Source of the DNA: Oscarella lobularis
Taxonomy: Eukaryota; Porifera; Homoscleromorpha; Homosclerophorida; Oscarellidae
Reading direction: 5' to 3'
NCBI RefSeq assembly: GCF_947507565.1
Contig: NC_089187.1
Location: forward strand, 248,001-312,000
Length of the DNA: 64,000 bases
Under the pieces are notes generated by a model that had not been told where the DNA came from, did not search any database, and saw only the letters and a program-made list of their open reading frames with translations. Of this stretch, positions 1-10,936 are shown one piece after another; position 1 is the stretch's first letter, and each line of letters begins with the position of its first letter. The position numbers and the translations under genes are program-made.

Positions 1-3000
1 GTCCACGTGACTGACACGATTACCAAACTCGTCTTTCATCTGTTGCAATGCCACAGTCGGATACAGTCCCCTTGGCGGAGAACCAGCTCTCGGATGAAGA
101 GAATCCAAAGCCTAGAAAAACAAATAAAAAAATAAGTTATTTCGAGCTCCAACTTGACTCACAATCGACTCAGTATTATCCGGGAATTGATTCGGAGATT
201 CTGGAGCGGAAGGAAGAGAGGCAAGTGTAGCTAAAGGATCAGACGATACACCCGAAGCGAAATGAACGCGCGGTCCTAAGAAAAATCCAACTATATGACG
301 TCATCCCTACAGAAAAACTGACCTTGTGGCTGAATTGAAGAGAAGAAATCCTCGCTCGCCTGGGGAGCTCTCCATCGAGGATGTTTCGCCTAAAGAACGC
401 GTTTAATTATTTAATTATTTAATTTATTGAGTAGTACTTTGAATGCAATGAGAGATTTTTCTGTCTTTCCGTTTTCTGCCTGTTCGTTGTTTTGCGCTTC
501 CGTGAATTCGTCCGATTTCCACTGCAATACAGAGTAGCACAAGAGGCTCACTAAATTGGAATTTTTTACCATTGGGTTTCCGTGTTTTTTGACGTCCATC
601 ATCGCAAACGAACAAACGTCGCCGACGCCGGGAACGGTCACGGTGAATTTTTGATAAAATTCAACGATTTCCATGGCTTTCAATCGAAGAGAAAACATGA
701 GAAGAAGCGGCGTCACAATGGGACTCAGCAATTCCTCAAAATACCAAACCTAAACGCAATATAGAATTACCCAGCTGAAAATAACAGATATAAAAAATGA
801 ACGACTATTTGGAATTGCAGAAGACGAGTAAAATAATCACGTGCCTAATAAAGAGAAAAAATAAAAACGTAGTTATTATTATTATTCTTTGTTTGTTTGT
901 ATACTTGTGTTGTGTGTGCTACTTTCGTCCAAGAGGGAGGAATGTAGTGAACGTAATTAGCCACTTCGGTCAGCTTTGCTTGCGGATCAAAAGGCAAATT
1001 CTAAAGACACGTCAATTCATTCATTTTAATTCATTGATTCTCTGATTTTACCTCATCTGGGATCAAAGATCGCGAGAGAGACACAGTAAAGCCTAAACAA
1101 CGTAACACGTGAAATTTAGAGACTATCAAATTAAAAATCTGACCTAGAATACTAATAACAACAAAAATGTAGTCAGCCAATAGAAGTTGCTCGTTGACAA
1201 CATTAGCGACAATTAGAATCGCAAGCCACGCTCCCGCAAAAAATCCAATAGTTCTTAATTAAATACATTAATTAATTACTACATTAATTAATTAATTTTC
1301 TTACTGGGCTACGACAATAAAGAGTCTTCTCAAGGGAAAACAGTCCATGTATTCTTTTCCGGGTTTGTATCCCTTGTCCAATCTAAAATAAATTTAAAAA
1401 TTCCATTAGTGAATCTAGACGTATTTCTGACCTGAATTTCAGTTCGTGGTCTAGTTCGTTGAAGTGTCTCAATCTGATTCGACCATACTGAGACCTTGAA
1501 ACGATTTTAATTAATTAGTTAATTAATCTATTGCTCCTTCTCTTTCTCACCATCTCCGTGAGCTCAGAGTAGACGGATTGCGCTTGATAATCTAAAAGAA
1601 AACGATTTCTGGATTGTCTAAGAAGTGCTACTACGTAGCAACGTACGTCTACATAACTGAAGAAAGAGTAGAGAACTTGATACGCAAATATGAAGGGAAA
1701 TAGCAAAAGATTGACGAGACCAATCCAAAAGAACTTCTTCGACAATCTAAACCAATCACAATCGAATAAAAGACGCGTAATAATTTATCTATTTATTCAT
1801 TACCTGTCAGCCAGATCAAATTTATTAACGGATTTTCTATACTCATCCCTTAGTTGCCAACTTGTAGCAAACGGATCGCTGAAGAGAATCATTTTCAAAT
1901 TGAATTTCATTCCCAAAGTGAGAAAAGTTCTAAAAGAACCCCCAAAAATGACGTCAAAATTAAACAATTCATATCAACCACCTTTCTCCTAGCAACGGAA
2001 ATCGATACAAATGAGATACAATTCCCTTATTTTCCATCGCCAAGAGAAAGTTCCTTCGTCTCATAATTCGATTAACAACATCTGACGTCACAAGATCAAT
2101 AAATAAATAAAATTAAAACTTTGAATAAATTACCTAATTCCGTGAGTCGATCCTTGTCGATACAAAGTGGCATCAAGCCTTGTCTGTCTATCAGAGTTTG
2201 CAACACTTGGGCCCAAGTCTTGTTCACCAAATCATCCTAAAAAAGTCAAAAATTTCTTATTGCGCAACTTTGTTGCTATGCCTCTTTACGTCGTGAATTT
2301 GCAGGATTTGAGAATAGAAGGTCTTCATGCGCCACGCCTCCCAAATTTTCTTGGAAACGTACACAAATTGAACGAACCAAAAGACACTTGCGACAAAGAG
2401 GAAAAGACTGACACCAAACATTTGATCCGTCCTATATAGAGAAAAAACAATAAATACCCATACATACGATTAAGCCAGTTAATTTTTATTAGATTAAATA
2501 ACTTCTATGTGGAAACCCTCCCACAAATTTTATTCTAATCAAATCAAAATTATTTTCATACTCACTTTAGTCTACTTATTTCTTTGAAGTCAAATACGGC
2601 GAAGACGGAATTTCCCTGAAAGCGATATCGAACCGTCGTTCCATTCTCGACCACGGGGTCTCCATAGTGAAACACGAAATCATAATCAATACAGACAAGC
2701 AAAACGAGCGAGATGAAGACAATAAATACAAATTGCCTAAACAGAGAAAAATCAAAATAAATAAATAAATAATTAATTAAATGATTTGACGTACACAAGT
2801 CTGAATAATTCCTCCACGAAAATGCAGACGAATCCTTGTCTCGAATAATAGGTATAGATCTAAGAATTCAACATTTTTTTTATTGATTCCCGGATTCGTA
2901 GAGCTTACTTGGCTGAAAAAGTCGTCGAGATCTTTGATGAGACCCCACTGGAAGGAAGCTAGAGTAGATCACGTGATCAACCCCGAACCGGGTCCCCCCC

Positions 3001-3114
3001 TTTTTCGCGTCGTTTTCTACTTTGTGCCGTCGTTCCGACGTGTTCGTCGGGCGGATTTTCGTCTTCTGACAAGATTCGCTGGTAGCGTTGCTTGCTTTTG
3101 TACGAAGCGGCCAT
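1..3114 (-). CDS. ATG9: ATG9 autophagy lipid scramblase, 3' end off the window
   Basis: ATG9 is the multispanning membrane protein of autophagy-initiating vesicles; the family scrambles lipids between leaflets. Starting at ATG 3112-3114 the exons spell in order: a Tyr/acidic N-terminus (YQRILSEDENPPDEH); WGLIKDLDDFFSQ; FVCIFVEELFRL; a first membrane segment with CIDYDFVF; FFWIGLVNLLLFPFIFAYQV then LYSFFSYVDV; FFAGAWLAILIVANVV; SRSLIPDE; VHYIPPSWT; and the hallmark core EELLSPIVTP then LRLKAMEIVEF and GDVCSFAMMDVKKHGNP. All follow the order of animal ATG9. Introns are about 50 bp, for example 390-437, 276-322 and 112-162 (GTGAGT donor). The last exon (1-111) is open to the left edge, so the C-terminal tail is incomplete. 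The junction between exon 1 and the WGLI exon near 2950-3000 is the least certain. It is the last of seven collinear minus-strand genes. Confidence 0.93.
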
Positions 3115-3401
3115 AAACGCGATTACGAGGAAGAGTCCGCGACGTAACAAACGCGAAATCTAGACCAATTCTGAGTAAAACGGTCGCGTATTCGCCTCCT
3201 CTCTACCTCGATAAGACGATTTTGATGCGGAAAGTGCCTGAAAGAAAGTCGTTTACAAGTACAGTGTAGTTCTGATTGATAATGACGTAATAAGGCAACC
3301 GGGATACTGACGCCTCGACGTGCGCCAATTACGCAGATTTACATAATGTAAAAAGAAGAGAAGGTTACAAAAAAATTTCTAGAATAATTTTATAATAATA
3401 A

Positions 3402-5216
3402 TCATGGATACTTTTTGGCTTCGTCGGTAATCTCGCCTTTTAGACGACGAACGATATCTGCAAAATTGGGCCGCGCGTCCGCCTTCTCCTCCCAACACAT
3501 TCGCGCGAGATCGCAAAACGATTGGGGCGCCTCTCTGGACGATCTAGGCAGCGTGGGACGAGAGCCCTTACACACGGCAAACATGAGCTGGAGAGCGTTC
3601 ATCTGCTGATCGGAAAACGGAATTTCCCTCGTCGCAATTTCACACAGAACAATTCCTATAGAATCATTATACAAAAAATACGTCTTTGATTCGATTTTTA
3701 CCGAACGCGTAGACGTCAATCTTTTCGGAGACCTTTTGAGCGTGCAAAAGTTCGGGAGACATGTACTGGTATTGAAAGAGTCAAAAGAAAATATGAATTT
3801 CTTTTCTATTACTTACCGCTGGCGTTCCGCGTGTGCTGGACATCATAGTCAACGTGTGTTCCTTCGTTCTAGTCAATCCCTAAATATGCACGTACAAAAC
3901 TATGGCTATTAGAGCGAATTTTAATTACAAAATCAGCCACTTTGGTAGTGAAATCTTCAGCAACCTTAGAAAAGTATTCGTCTATAAAAATCCTAATTCA
4001 TTATTTTATTTTCGCTTACTAATAAATTCATTGACTTCAAGTCTCTGTGTAAAACGGGAGGATTCATGGAGTGAAGATAGTCCATTCCTTGAGCTGCATT
4101 GCAAGACTAGAGAGAGAGAGAGAAAAAATGAATTCTTATTACGGGAGTTCAGTGATGGTACCATGGAAACTCTTCTGGACCATCGAAGCATTATGGTTCT
4201 CTTGTGAAGAACGTCAAAAAGACTTCCCCTCCCCATCAGTTCCGTCACAATACAATAGTAGCCTTCGTCGCAACAAGCGCCAACAAACTTCGTAACGTAT
4301 TCATGTCTCAATTTGCTAATTCAACGAGATTCTCACCACCAAATCCCCCCTTCAAATGATTAATTAATTACCTCATAATTTCAACTTCCTTGAAAAAAGT
4401 CTCAATAATTTTATCCTGCATCGACCCAATATTCTTAAGCTCCTTCACAGCCACCGTCTGCCCTCGAAACGTTCCCGCATAAACGTCTCCAAATCCCCCA
4501 GTGCCAAGCAACCGACCCGTCTATATCAATAATTAAATTCACGACGATTTCAATTGACTATTATATCACCTTAATATCCTCTTTCCTTAGCTGCCACGTA
4601 GGCATCAAGTCTTCTCTAGTGCACGTCGGTTCTTTGCGTTTTCGAGGAGGAGAAGGAGAAGGAGGCTTTTTCGCTTCAGGCGGAGGTAGATTTTCTTCGT
4701 CAACAGGCGACACAGGCGACGTTGTTGCATTGGCATAAGAGGTGGCAACCTCCGGTGGCGTAGCTGGATAAGCGGCGGCGACGGACTCTGGTCGCGGCGC
4801 AGCATATTCATTCTTCTTCTCTTTTTCTTTCTGCTCTTTTGAAAGTGCCGTTGCCGCTTGGGGAGCCGACGAACGACGCGACGACGACGACGACGACGAA
4901 GCGTTGGGAAAATTAAATAAGCCAGATGACCCCGGCTTTTGCTTCGGAATCTCAACCGCCGAAAGATGAGATAAATCATTGGGAGTTTTGTAATACTGGT
5001 CAGGTGGCAATAACGGCTTAGGAGATAGAGCAAGTTGATCCATCCTTTCATTTATTCGATGAGATTGATCTGTATTCTCCGGATGGATCTGCTGCTGTTG
5101 AGCTGTAGAATACACTTGGCTATATTCACCAGCGTCAATTACAAAATCCATTAAATTGCTTTTCTCCTTGGAATTTACACCGGCGCCGCCACCGTCAGTC
5201 GAATCTCGTCGATGAT

Positions 5217-5256
<40 letters not shown>

Positions 5257-7750
5257 CACGGGAAAAACCGGCGGAGAACTGAGTTGTTCCAATGCTCTGC
5301 TATTGCTTGGATCCGAAGTCGTTCTTCCAAAGGAAATTTTCTTGTTTTGAATTGAAAGCGGATCGTCGTCTTCGTGAGGCAAAATCGTCTCAGTTGCACT
5401 CGTCGCTGGACTCGGAGTTGCGACGCGCTCTTTGTTGGGAAGTGGGCCTTCTTCAGCACAAACTAAAAAAAATCCTTCAATGAAGAAGAAGCCTATTTCA
5501 AATAATTCTTTTTTACCTTTTAGTTTTTCTTTGAACGCTTTTTCGACTAAACTTAGAACGGAATTACCGTGGAGATCCTTTTTCGTCAAGTCGCCGCCGT
5601 GTCCTGATTATTATAAATTAAATAAAATGACGTCATATTTAATATTGTCTCTGTACTTGCAAAAAGTCGGCAAATGTCTTTTGAGACTGGATCTTGATCC
5701 GAACTCATTGCCACTTGGTGAAAGGGACTGATTTTTCGTCGTCCAACCGTGACGTTAATTTTGGCACCGTGTTCCACCAAAATTTGGCACAAGTCGTACG
5801 ATTTTGCTTCGGCAGCCAAAAACAGAGCCGTATCCTCTCGCCCCGATTTCTACAAAAATTAAATCATTTCTCAACGTCCGGGTTTATGTAATTATTTACT
5901 GGTTGAACGTTGACATCAGCCTTTTTAGTTACAAGTAACCTAGCAATGTCTATAGCATTGGATTTGACTGCACACATGAGAGCAGTCCATCCCTTATCAT
6001 TCATACGATTCACAGTTATCGGACTAGCCCATAGCAGCAGTTCAGCACACTTAAAAAAATTAATTAATTAATTAATCACCTATATACAGTATTAGGTTTA
6101 CTTCAACTGAACAAGTTGGACTAGTGCAGGACGCGTGAAGAGGAAGACCTCCTTTACAATTCCTTATATCAGGAGAAGCTCCTGAACGTAGCAATAAATC
6201 CACGTGACGAGCCAAGCCGTCGCTATTTTTCAATAGACGTTTTTTTGAGTGCAAAAATGCTCGCGGTTTTCTCTTACTTTGCGGCTGCAAAAAGCGGCGT
6301 TTCGCCCGCTTCGTTTTGCGAATTAATCGGTATTTTGTGCGTGAGAAGATGCTGTAAAATTCTAAAGGACTTCTCGTGGTCCTGCGACGCGCGACAGGCC
6401 AAGTGAAGAGCCGTGTTTCTCACGTCGTTGATTGCGCCTATGTCGGCGCCCAACTGAGAAAGAACGTGAAGAACGTCAAGCTACAAGAAAAAAAATTCTT
6501 ATTTATATATATAATAAATATTACTAATCATACCCGGAAGTTTTCTACTGCACAATGCACTAGCGTTCTTCTTTTCAAATTGACATTTACACCAACATTG
6601 TTCTCCTTTAGATGAGCGACAAGTTGATCCGGTGAACCGGATGCGCAGAGAACAAACGCCTCCTTCACAGCTACAAATAAAAATACTCAATAAATTAAAT
6701 CTTATTGACTTTGTGTAGTACATTTTAGAGTATCTTCACTAGGCAAGTATATCCCACGTTCTTGAAACGCAGCTAAAAAACAATAAAATCAATACACATA
6801 TTATATAGATTATGTATTACCTCGCATTGCTTTTGCTAGTTCTACGGAGTGAGCTAAGGCACACTCATAGGCCGTCTTTCCTTCCTCGTTCTTCGTATCG
6901 TGTCTCGCTCCTCCCTTGATGAGAACCAGAGCCGGAGCAATGGAGCCGACTTTGGCTATTTCGTGCAAAGCCGTTTGCCCCTCTTTCGGCTCTTGGGCGT
7001 CAATATTCGCGCGACTATCAATCAAAATTTGAAGAATATTCGTATCTCTCAACCGAGCGGCAGCAAGCAGCGGAAAAACACCTAAAGTAACCAAGTATTC
7101 AAAAATATAAATTTAATAAAAAATTTCATTATACCAAACACATCCTCTTTATTGACGTTCGCTCCAGAGTGAACCAAATACTGAACAGTATTAAACTCGC
7201 CCTGCTTAACCGCAAGCAAAAGCGGCGTTTCGTGATGAAAAGTCACCACGTTGACATTGTCATAATATGGAATCAATTCAGCAATAACATTCGGATGTCC
7301 GACGGCGTCGTGAATGGCTCCAAATCCCTCCTTATCCCGTATATCCACATTAGCGCCGCTTTGGAGTAAATATCGCGCGCATTCGACCAATCCCGCTCGA
7401 CAGGCCATTTTCAATGGAGTCCATCCATTGATATCTCGAGCGTTGATATCCGGGCGACTCACTCCTCCGCGAATCGAATTCAAAAGAAGACGAAGTATAT
7501 GGCATCGTTTTCGATCCTGATCGGCGTCGTTCGAACAGTCGAGCGTGCAGTGGAGCGGCGTTTGTCGCGTGTCGAGATTCTGCGTTATGGGCACGCCCAC
7601 TCTTCCGAGAAGATATTCCACGAGATCGACGCGACCCAGCGAGCAGAACGTGTGTAGAAGTGTCGCGCCGTTCTTTTTGACGTCGATGCTCGCTTCGCGA
7701 GCGAGACGACGAAATTCGTCGACTGTCCTCGCGAAGATGAGACGATCCAT
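3402..7750 (-). CDS. Ankyrin-repeat protein with C-terminal TKL-type kinase domain
   Basis: A protein of roughly 1,100-1,200 residues, start ATG at 7748-7750. The N-terminal half is a long run of ankyrin repeats spread over many exons ([94 protein letters not shown]). A low-complexity Ser/Pro/Lys linker with a 12-Ala run follows, then a complete protein kinase domain. The kinase has glycine loop [18 protein letters not shown] lysine, HRDLKSMN catalytic loop, DFG (split by an intron near 3940), RGTPAYMSPELL activation end, and a C-lobe ending in [10 protein letters not shown]. All catalytic residues are present, so it should be active. The TKL-like HRDLKSMN and CW..R..F pattern suggests Ser/Thr specificity. 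Ankyrin-TKL fusions are common in sponges and protists; I do not assign orthology. Upstream neighbour at 7961-9556 is another ankyrin gene on the same strand. Confidence 0.88.
5218..5253 (-). repeat. In-frame GCG/CGC microsatellite coding 12 alanines
   Basis: Twelve identical GCG codons on the minus strand give an uninterrupted Ala tract in the disordered linker between the ankyrin and kinase parts of the gene at 3402-7750. Identical codons imply recent slippage, so length polymorphism between individuals is likely. Confidence 0.95.
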
Positions 7751-7881
7751 CTTTTCTCGATTAGAAGCGATGCGTCCGACGTTGCAGCATTTGCTGCGTG
7801 CACGGGAAGAAGACGGCTTTCGGCACGCGGGGACTTTCCGGGGGAAAACGACCCTTCTCTGCGGAGCAAGCGCAATTCGAT

Positions 7882-7887
7882 CACGTG
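7882..7887. promoter_or_regulatory. CACGTG E-box upstream of the ankyrin-kinase gene
   Basis: Perfect CACGTG palindrome (context TCACGTGC) 132 bp before the start codon at 7750, inside the 210-bp gap that separates this gene from the stop of the upstream ankyrin gene. bHLH-ZIP factors (MYC/MAX, USF, MITF/TFE families) bind this core; use here is inferred from position only. Confidence 0.4.
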
Positions 7888-7960
7888 CTCGTTTACCTCA
7901 ATTGATTATATTCTATAGCCTTAGTGGTGCGCAGTGCGATTAAACAAGACAAAATTCTTT

Positions 7961-9556
7961 TCAAACGTACATCGATTCTGCTTTGAAATCGAGATTGAGT
8001 ATTGGATCGGAGCCGTATCGAACCATTTCCGGTTTACCCTCAGAAGTAGGCGACAGAACGTCGCTAAGTTGTCTTGCTGAAGCTGAGGAAGAAAGACTGG
8101 GCGGAAAATCGGAAGACTCGGCGTCGCTGTCTGTCGAGAGTCGACGATGGAGTCTCTGCTTATCGCTCGTCATCAAAGCTTTAACCATGACCTTGGTTGA
8201 TACGGAAAAAGTGCGATCCTTTTTCGGCACTCTTTTATTAGGAGGAACGGGATCTTTTGGTGTCGTCGTCGTCGTCGTTCGGGTTTGATTTTGGAGGAAA
8301 TGCGTTGCAGATGCTCCGAGAGTCTGTTGCATCGTTTCAGAGGAATTTGGACAGGAAACGAGACTTTTATAGAGGATATAATTGGTTAAGTGTTTATCGC
8401 TTTGAAAGGCGGACATTGATTGGAGGATCGGCTGGAGGGCACTCATTGGTCGATAGAGATGACCCAGATGATTACGAATAGCAATTCTACATTGGACTTC
8501 AAGAGGAGGAACAGCGGCATCTTGCTTCATTACCAAAACAGCTGCGAAGAAGAAAAATCAATAACTCATATTTAAACTGCACGTGTCTTACCTCTGGCCT
8601 CGCTGATCATATTACTGACTGTCATGTGACCAGCCATTTTAGCGGTAATATCCGGGGTCCCAGGAAATGCGATTACGCGCATTTTATGAACACTTGGCGC
8701 ACCCGGTCGGCGCACGCTACCAGATCGAGTCACGGGCGCTCCGGCTCGTTTACCATCCATTCGCGTATGATGATCAATCTATTAATACATTGACGTCACA
8801 TCCGCGCGGGATTTTTTTTCTTACCGTGGGATTGGCGCCGGCGCCGAGCAAAATTGCCGTCGCGAGTTCGTTGCCGGTCGATGCGGCGATGTGAAGGGGC
8901 GTTTCGGCGTCTCCGTTCTGAACGTCGACGTCGCAATGGGGCCATCGGGCCAATTGGGAAACGCATTGAGCGCGACGACGCGTCTGTCGCGAATTGGGTC
9001 CCACGAAACTAGCGATGTGCAATGGGGTCGAATTCGCGCCGTCTCCCGCGTTGGGATCGATCGTTTTGACGCGATGCAGGAGAAGGCGTAGGACGGGGGC
9101 GTGGCCGAATTCGCAGGCCAAGTGCAAAGCTCCTCGACCCGTCATTTCGTCCTTTGCGTTCGTTTTTGCCTTGTAGTCGAGCAGGACTTTTATCGAGTTG
9201 ACGTTACCGTAGCGAGCCGCTTCGAGAATAGGCACGGTGAGGGCTTTCTTCGAAGCGGGGCCCCCCGCGGGGTGCACCAAACTCCCGTTCGGATCGGCGC
9301 CAAATTGGAGAAGTTTTCGCACGCATTTGTGATGACCGAGGCGACAGGCAATAGAAAGAAGACTCTCGCGTTTCGCATCCGTAATCGAATCCACTTCGAG
9401 TCCGCTTTCGAGTAAAAGTTTTTCGACGAGAACGAAGTCGTCGTCGGAGAGCGCGTCTAGAATTTCCTTCTCGTAGGTCGAAAGTTTCTTTTCGGACTCG
9501 TCCGAAACGACGCCGACGCCGCCGCCGTGCAAAGACGACGATTCTTTGTTTCCCAT
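7961..9556 (-). CDS. Ankyrin-repeat protein with N-myristoylation signal and SOCS-box-like segment
   Basis: Three exons. Exon 1 starts at ATG 9554-9556 with MGNKESS, a good N-myristoylation signal (Gly2, Ser6). About five ankyrin repeats follow (SLLSIACRLGHHKCVRKLLQ, VPILEAARYGNVNSIKVLLD, GRGALHLACEFGHAPVLRLL, STPLHIASF, ETPLHIAASTGNELATAIL). Exon 1 ends at a GTAAGA donor after GANPT. Exon 2 (about 8593-8782) has a basic stretch. Exon 3 opens with AVLVMKQDAAVPPLEVQ, then CRIAIRNHLGHLYRP and, after an insertion, LTNYILYKSL. The CR.AIR..L and L..Y.LY pattern resembles a SOCS box split by an insertion. A Ser/Thr-rich tail ends ESMYV and a TGA. If the SOCS reading is right this is a membrane-tethered ASB-like adaptor for a cullin ubiquitin ligase; that is inference. 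ARL5 lies 106 bp upstream. Confidence 0.8.
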
Positions 9557-9572
9557 CGAGTCTGTGCGTTAG

Positions 9573-9580
9573 TGACGTCA
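9573..9580. promoter_or_regulatory. TGACGTCA CRE-type palindrome at the start of the ankyrin/SOCS-like gene
   Basis: Full CREB/ATF consensus 17 bp upstream of the start codon at 9556, in a 106-bp gap that must hold the whole promoter plus the ARL5 3' UTR. Position fits a core promoter or 5' UTR element. The same octamer also occurs in introns and exons of this window, which lowers its specificity. Confidence 0.4.
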
Positions 9581-9662
9581 CTACGTTCACAGAACATCCG
9601 GCGGAAATGCTCGAGACACATTGAGAATAAATTCTATGTACAATACTAAATAGAAGGCCATC

Positions 9663-10792
9663 TTATTTCTTTAGCTGTTTAGTTATCCATTCTAATCCTT
9701 GATATAAACTATAAGATGATATTTTTTATTTATTAAATCTGAAAGGGATTGGCTGACTCACCCTTCTCCTGTTAGTGCACAACACGCTTGAATATGAAAA
9801 GAATGATCCTTCAATGACGTCAAATTGAGCTGTTGAGAAATTTCCGCCGCACTCATACAGCCCTATAATTAATTAATGAATTATTTAATTATTTAGAAGA
9901 CGAGGACTGCTCAACTGTACCTCTAAGTCTTGTTTATTCGCAAATATTAGTACCCCCGCTTTCTTAAGATCCTGAGTATTAAAATCACGTATGAGTGGGA
10001 GGGCTACAAAAAGGGAAATTCAACCTCATCAGCCAACATCTTGTGTAGCTCCTCCTTCGACAGGGGCAGCCTCTCCCTGTCCGTACTATCAACGACTAAT
10101 ATCAAAAACTAAACCACAGAAGAAAAAATCTCAAACAATGAAATCGTTTCCCATAATGTCTCATTACGTCAGTGTTAATGTAATAAGTGTGCCACGCGGC
10201 TCTCAACGTCTCTTGACCCCCAATATCCCACATAAGAAACTTATTCTTTTTCCACATAATCTAAAAAACAACACCCACTCTATAGAACCAATCAATCAAC
10301 CAACCAATCAATCAATTAATTAATTCAATTGATCGTATCCAATTACATCAAAGCGAGCCGCAAACCACGACTATGTCAAATAAGATATGTAAACGTTTCT
10401 CTAGACGACAATAGGAATCGTGCAGCCATACAAATCACCTCCCCCACCCTCGTACTCCCGCTTTCTCTCACTTCCCCATACTCTATAGTCTATCTATTCG
10501 ACCTACTTCTTCGACATTGCTTCCTATTGTCGGCGAAGTGTGAACGACTTCGTTCATAAGGCTGCGTGATATTTAGAAGCGTTATTCTATAGCGGTCGAG
10601 TGTTTCGAGTGTTTTTCGCGTACAATTGATAGAGGATGGTGGTTTTTCCGGCGTTGTCCAACCCCACGATGATTATCTTGTGTTCTACGCGAGAATTCTC
10701 GTGAAAGCGGTCCCCCTTTTGCGATCGATGGACGTGCGACGTCTACCTTTGTCTCCGAATAAGCTCAGAAGCTTCGAAAACAAGAATCCCAT
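9663..10792 (-). CDS. ARL5: ARL5 ARF-like small GTPase
   Basis: ARL5 is a Golgi-associated small GTPase that recruits the GARP tether. Exon 1 is only about 46 bp, [15 protein letters not shown], with the N-terminal Gly2 used for myristoylation in this family. It is joined by a short intron to [20 protein letters not shown] (P-loop GLDNAGKT). Then come [17 protein letters not shown] (switch I, the ARL5 signature), [20 protein letters not shown] (switch II WDIGGQE), [35 protein letters not shown] (NKQD), [33 protein letters not shown] (CCALTGEG) and [15 protein letters not shown] before TAA at 9663-9665. All G-box motifs are intact and the length of about 180 residues is normal for the family. 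The intron after VEE, running from about 10265 to 10520, is long for this locus (over 200 bp). Confidence 0.96.
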
Positions 10793-10873
10793 TGAGAAAG
10801 AGAGATTCTCGCCCCTCCAACGGTGTCGCTATCTGCGTCCGGGCCTCCACACGACTAACGCGCTGAGAAAAAT

Positions 10874-10879
10874 CACGTG
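10874..10879. promoter_or_regulatory. CACGTG E-box upstream of ARL5
   Basis: Context ATCACGTGC, 82 bp before the ARL5 start codon, in the 144-bp gap between the stop of the TRPA channel gene (10937) and ARL5. The function is inferred only from location and recurrence upstream of neighbouring genes. Confidence 0.4.
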
Positions 10880-10936
10880 CCGACGATTAACATAGCGCAC
10901 CCGCACAATATAACAACCTTTACACAGTATCATTTT

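Noticed and set aside
797-1045. Plus-strand frame with a hydrophobic stretch
   Set aside because: It is the antisense of ATG9 introns and of the exon coding VHYIPPSWT.
4605-5051. Arg-rich minus-strand frame
   Set aside because: Shadow of the low-complexity linker of the ankyrin-kinase gene in another frame.
7585-7960. Joining the two ankyrin genes into one
   Set aside because: The frame of 7961-9556 ends at a stop (ESMYV then TGA), no in-frame acceptor was found before the ATG at 7750, and the gap has promoter-like sequence.
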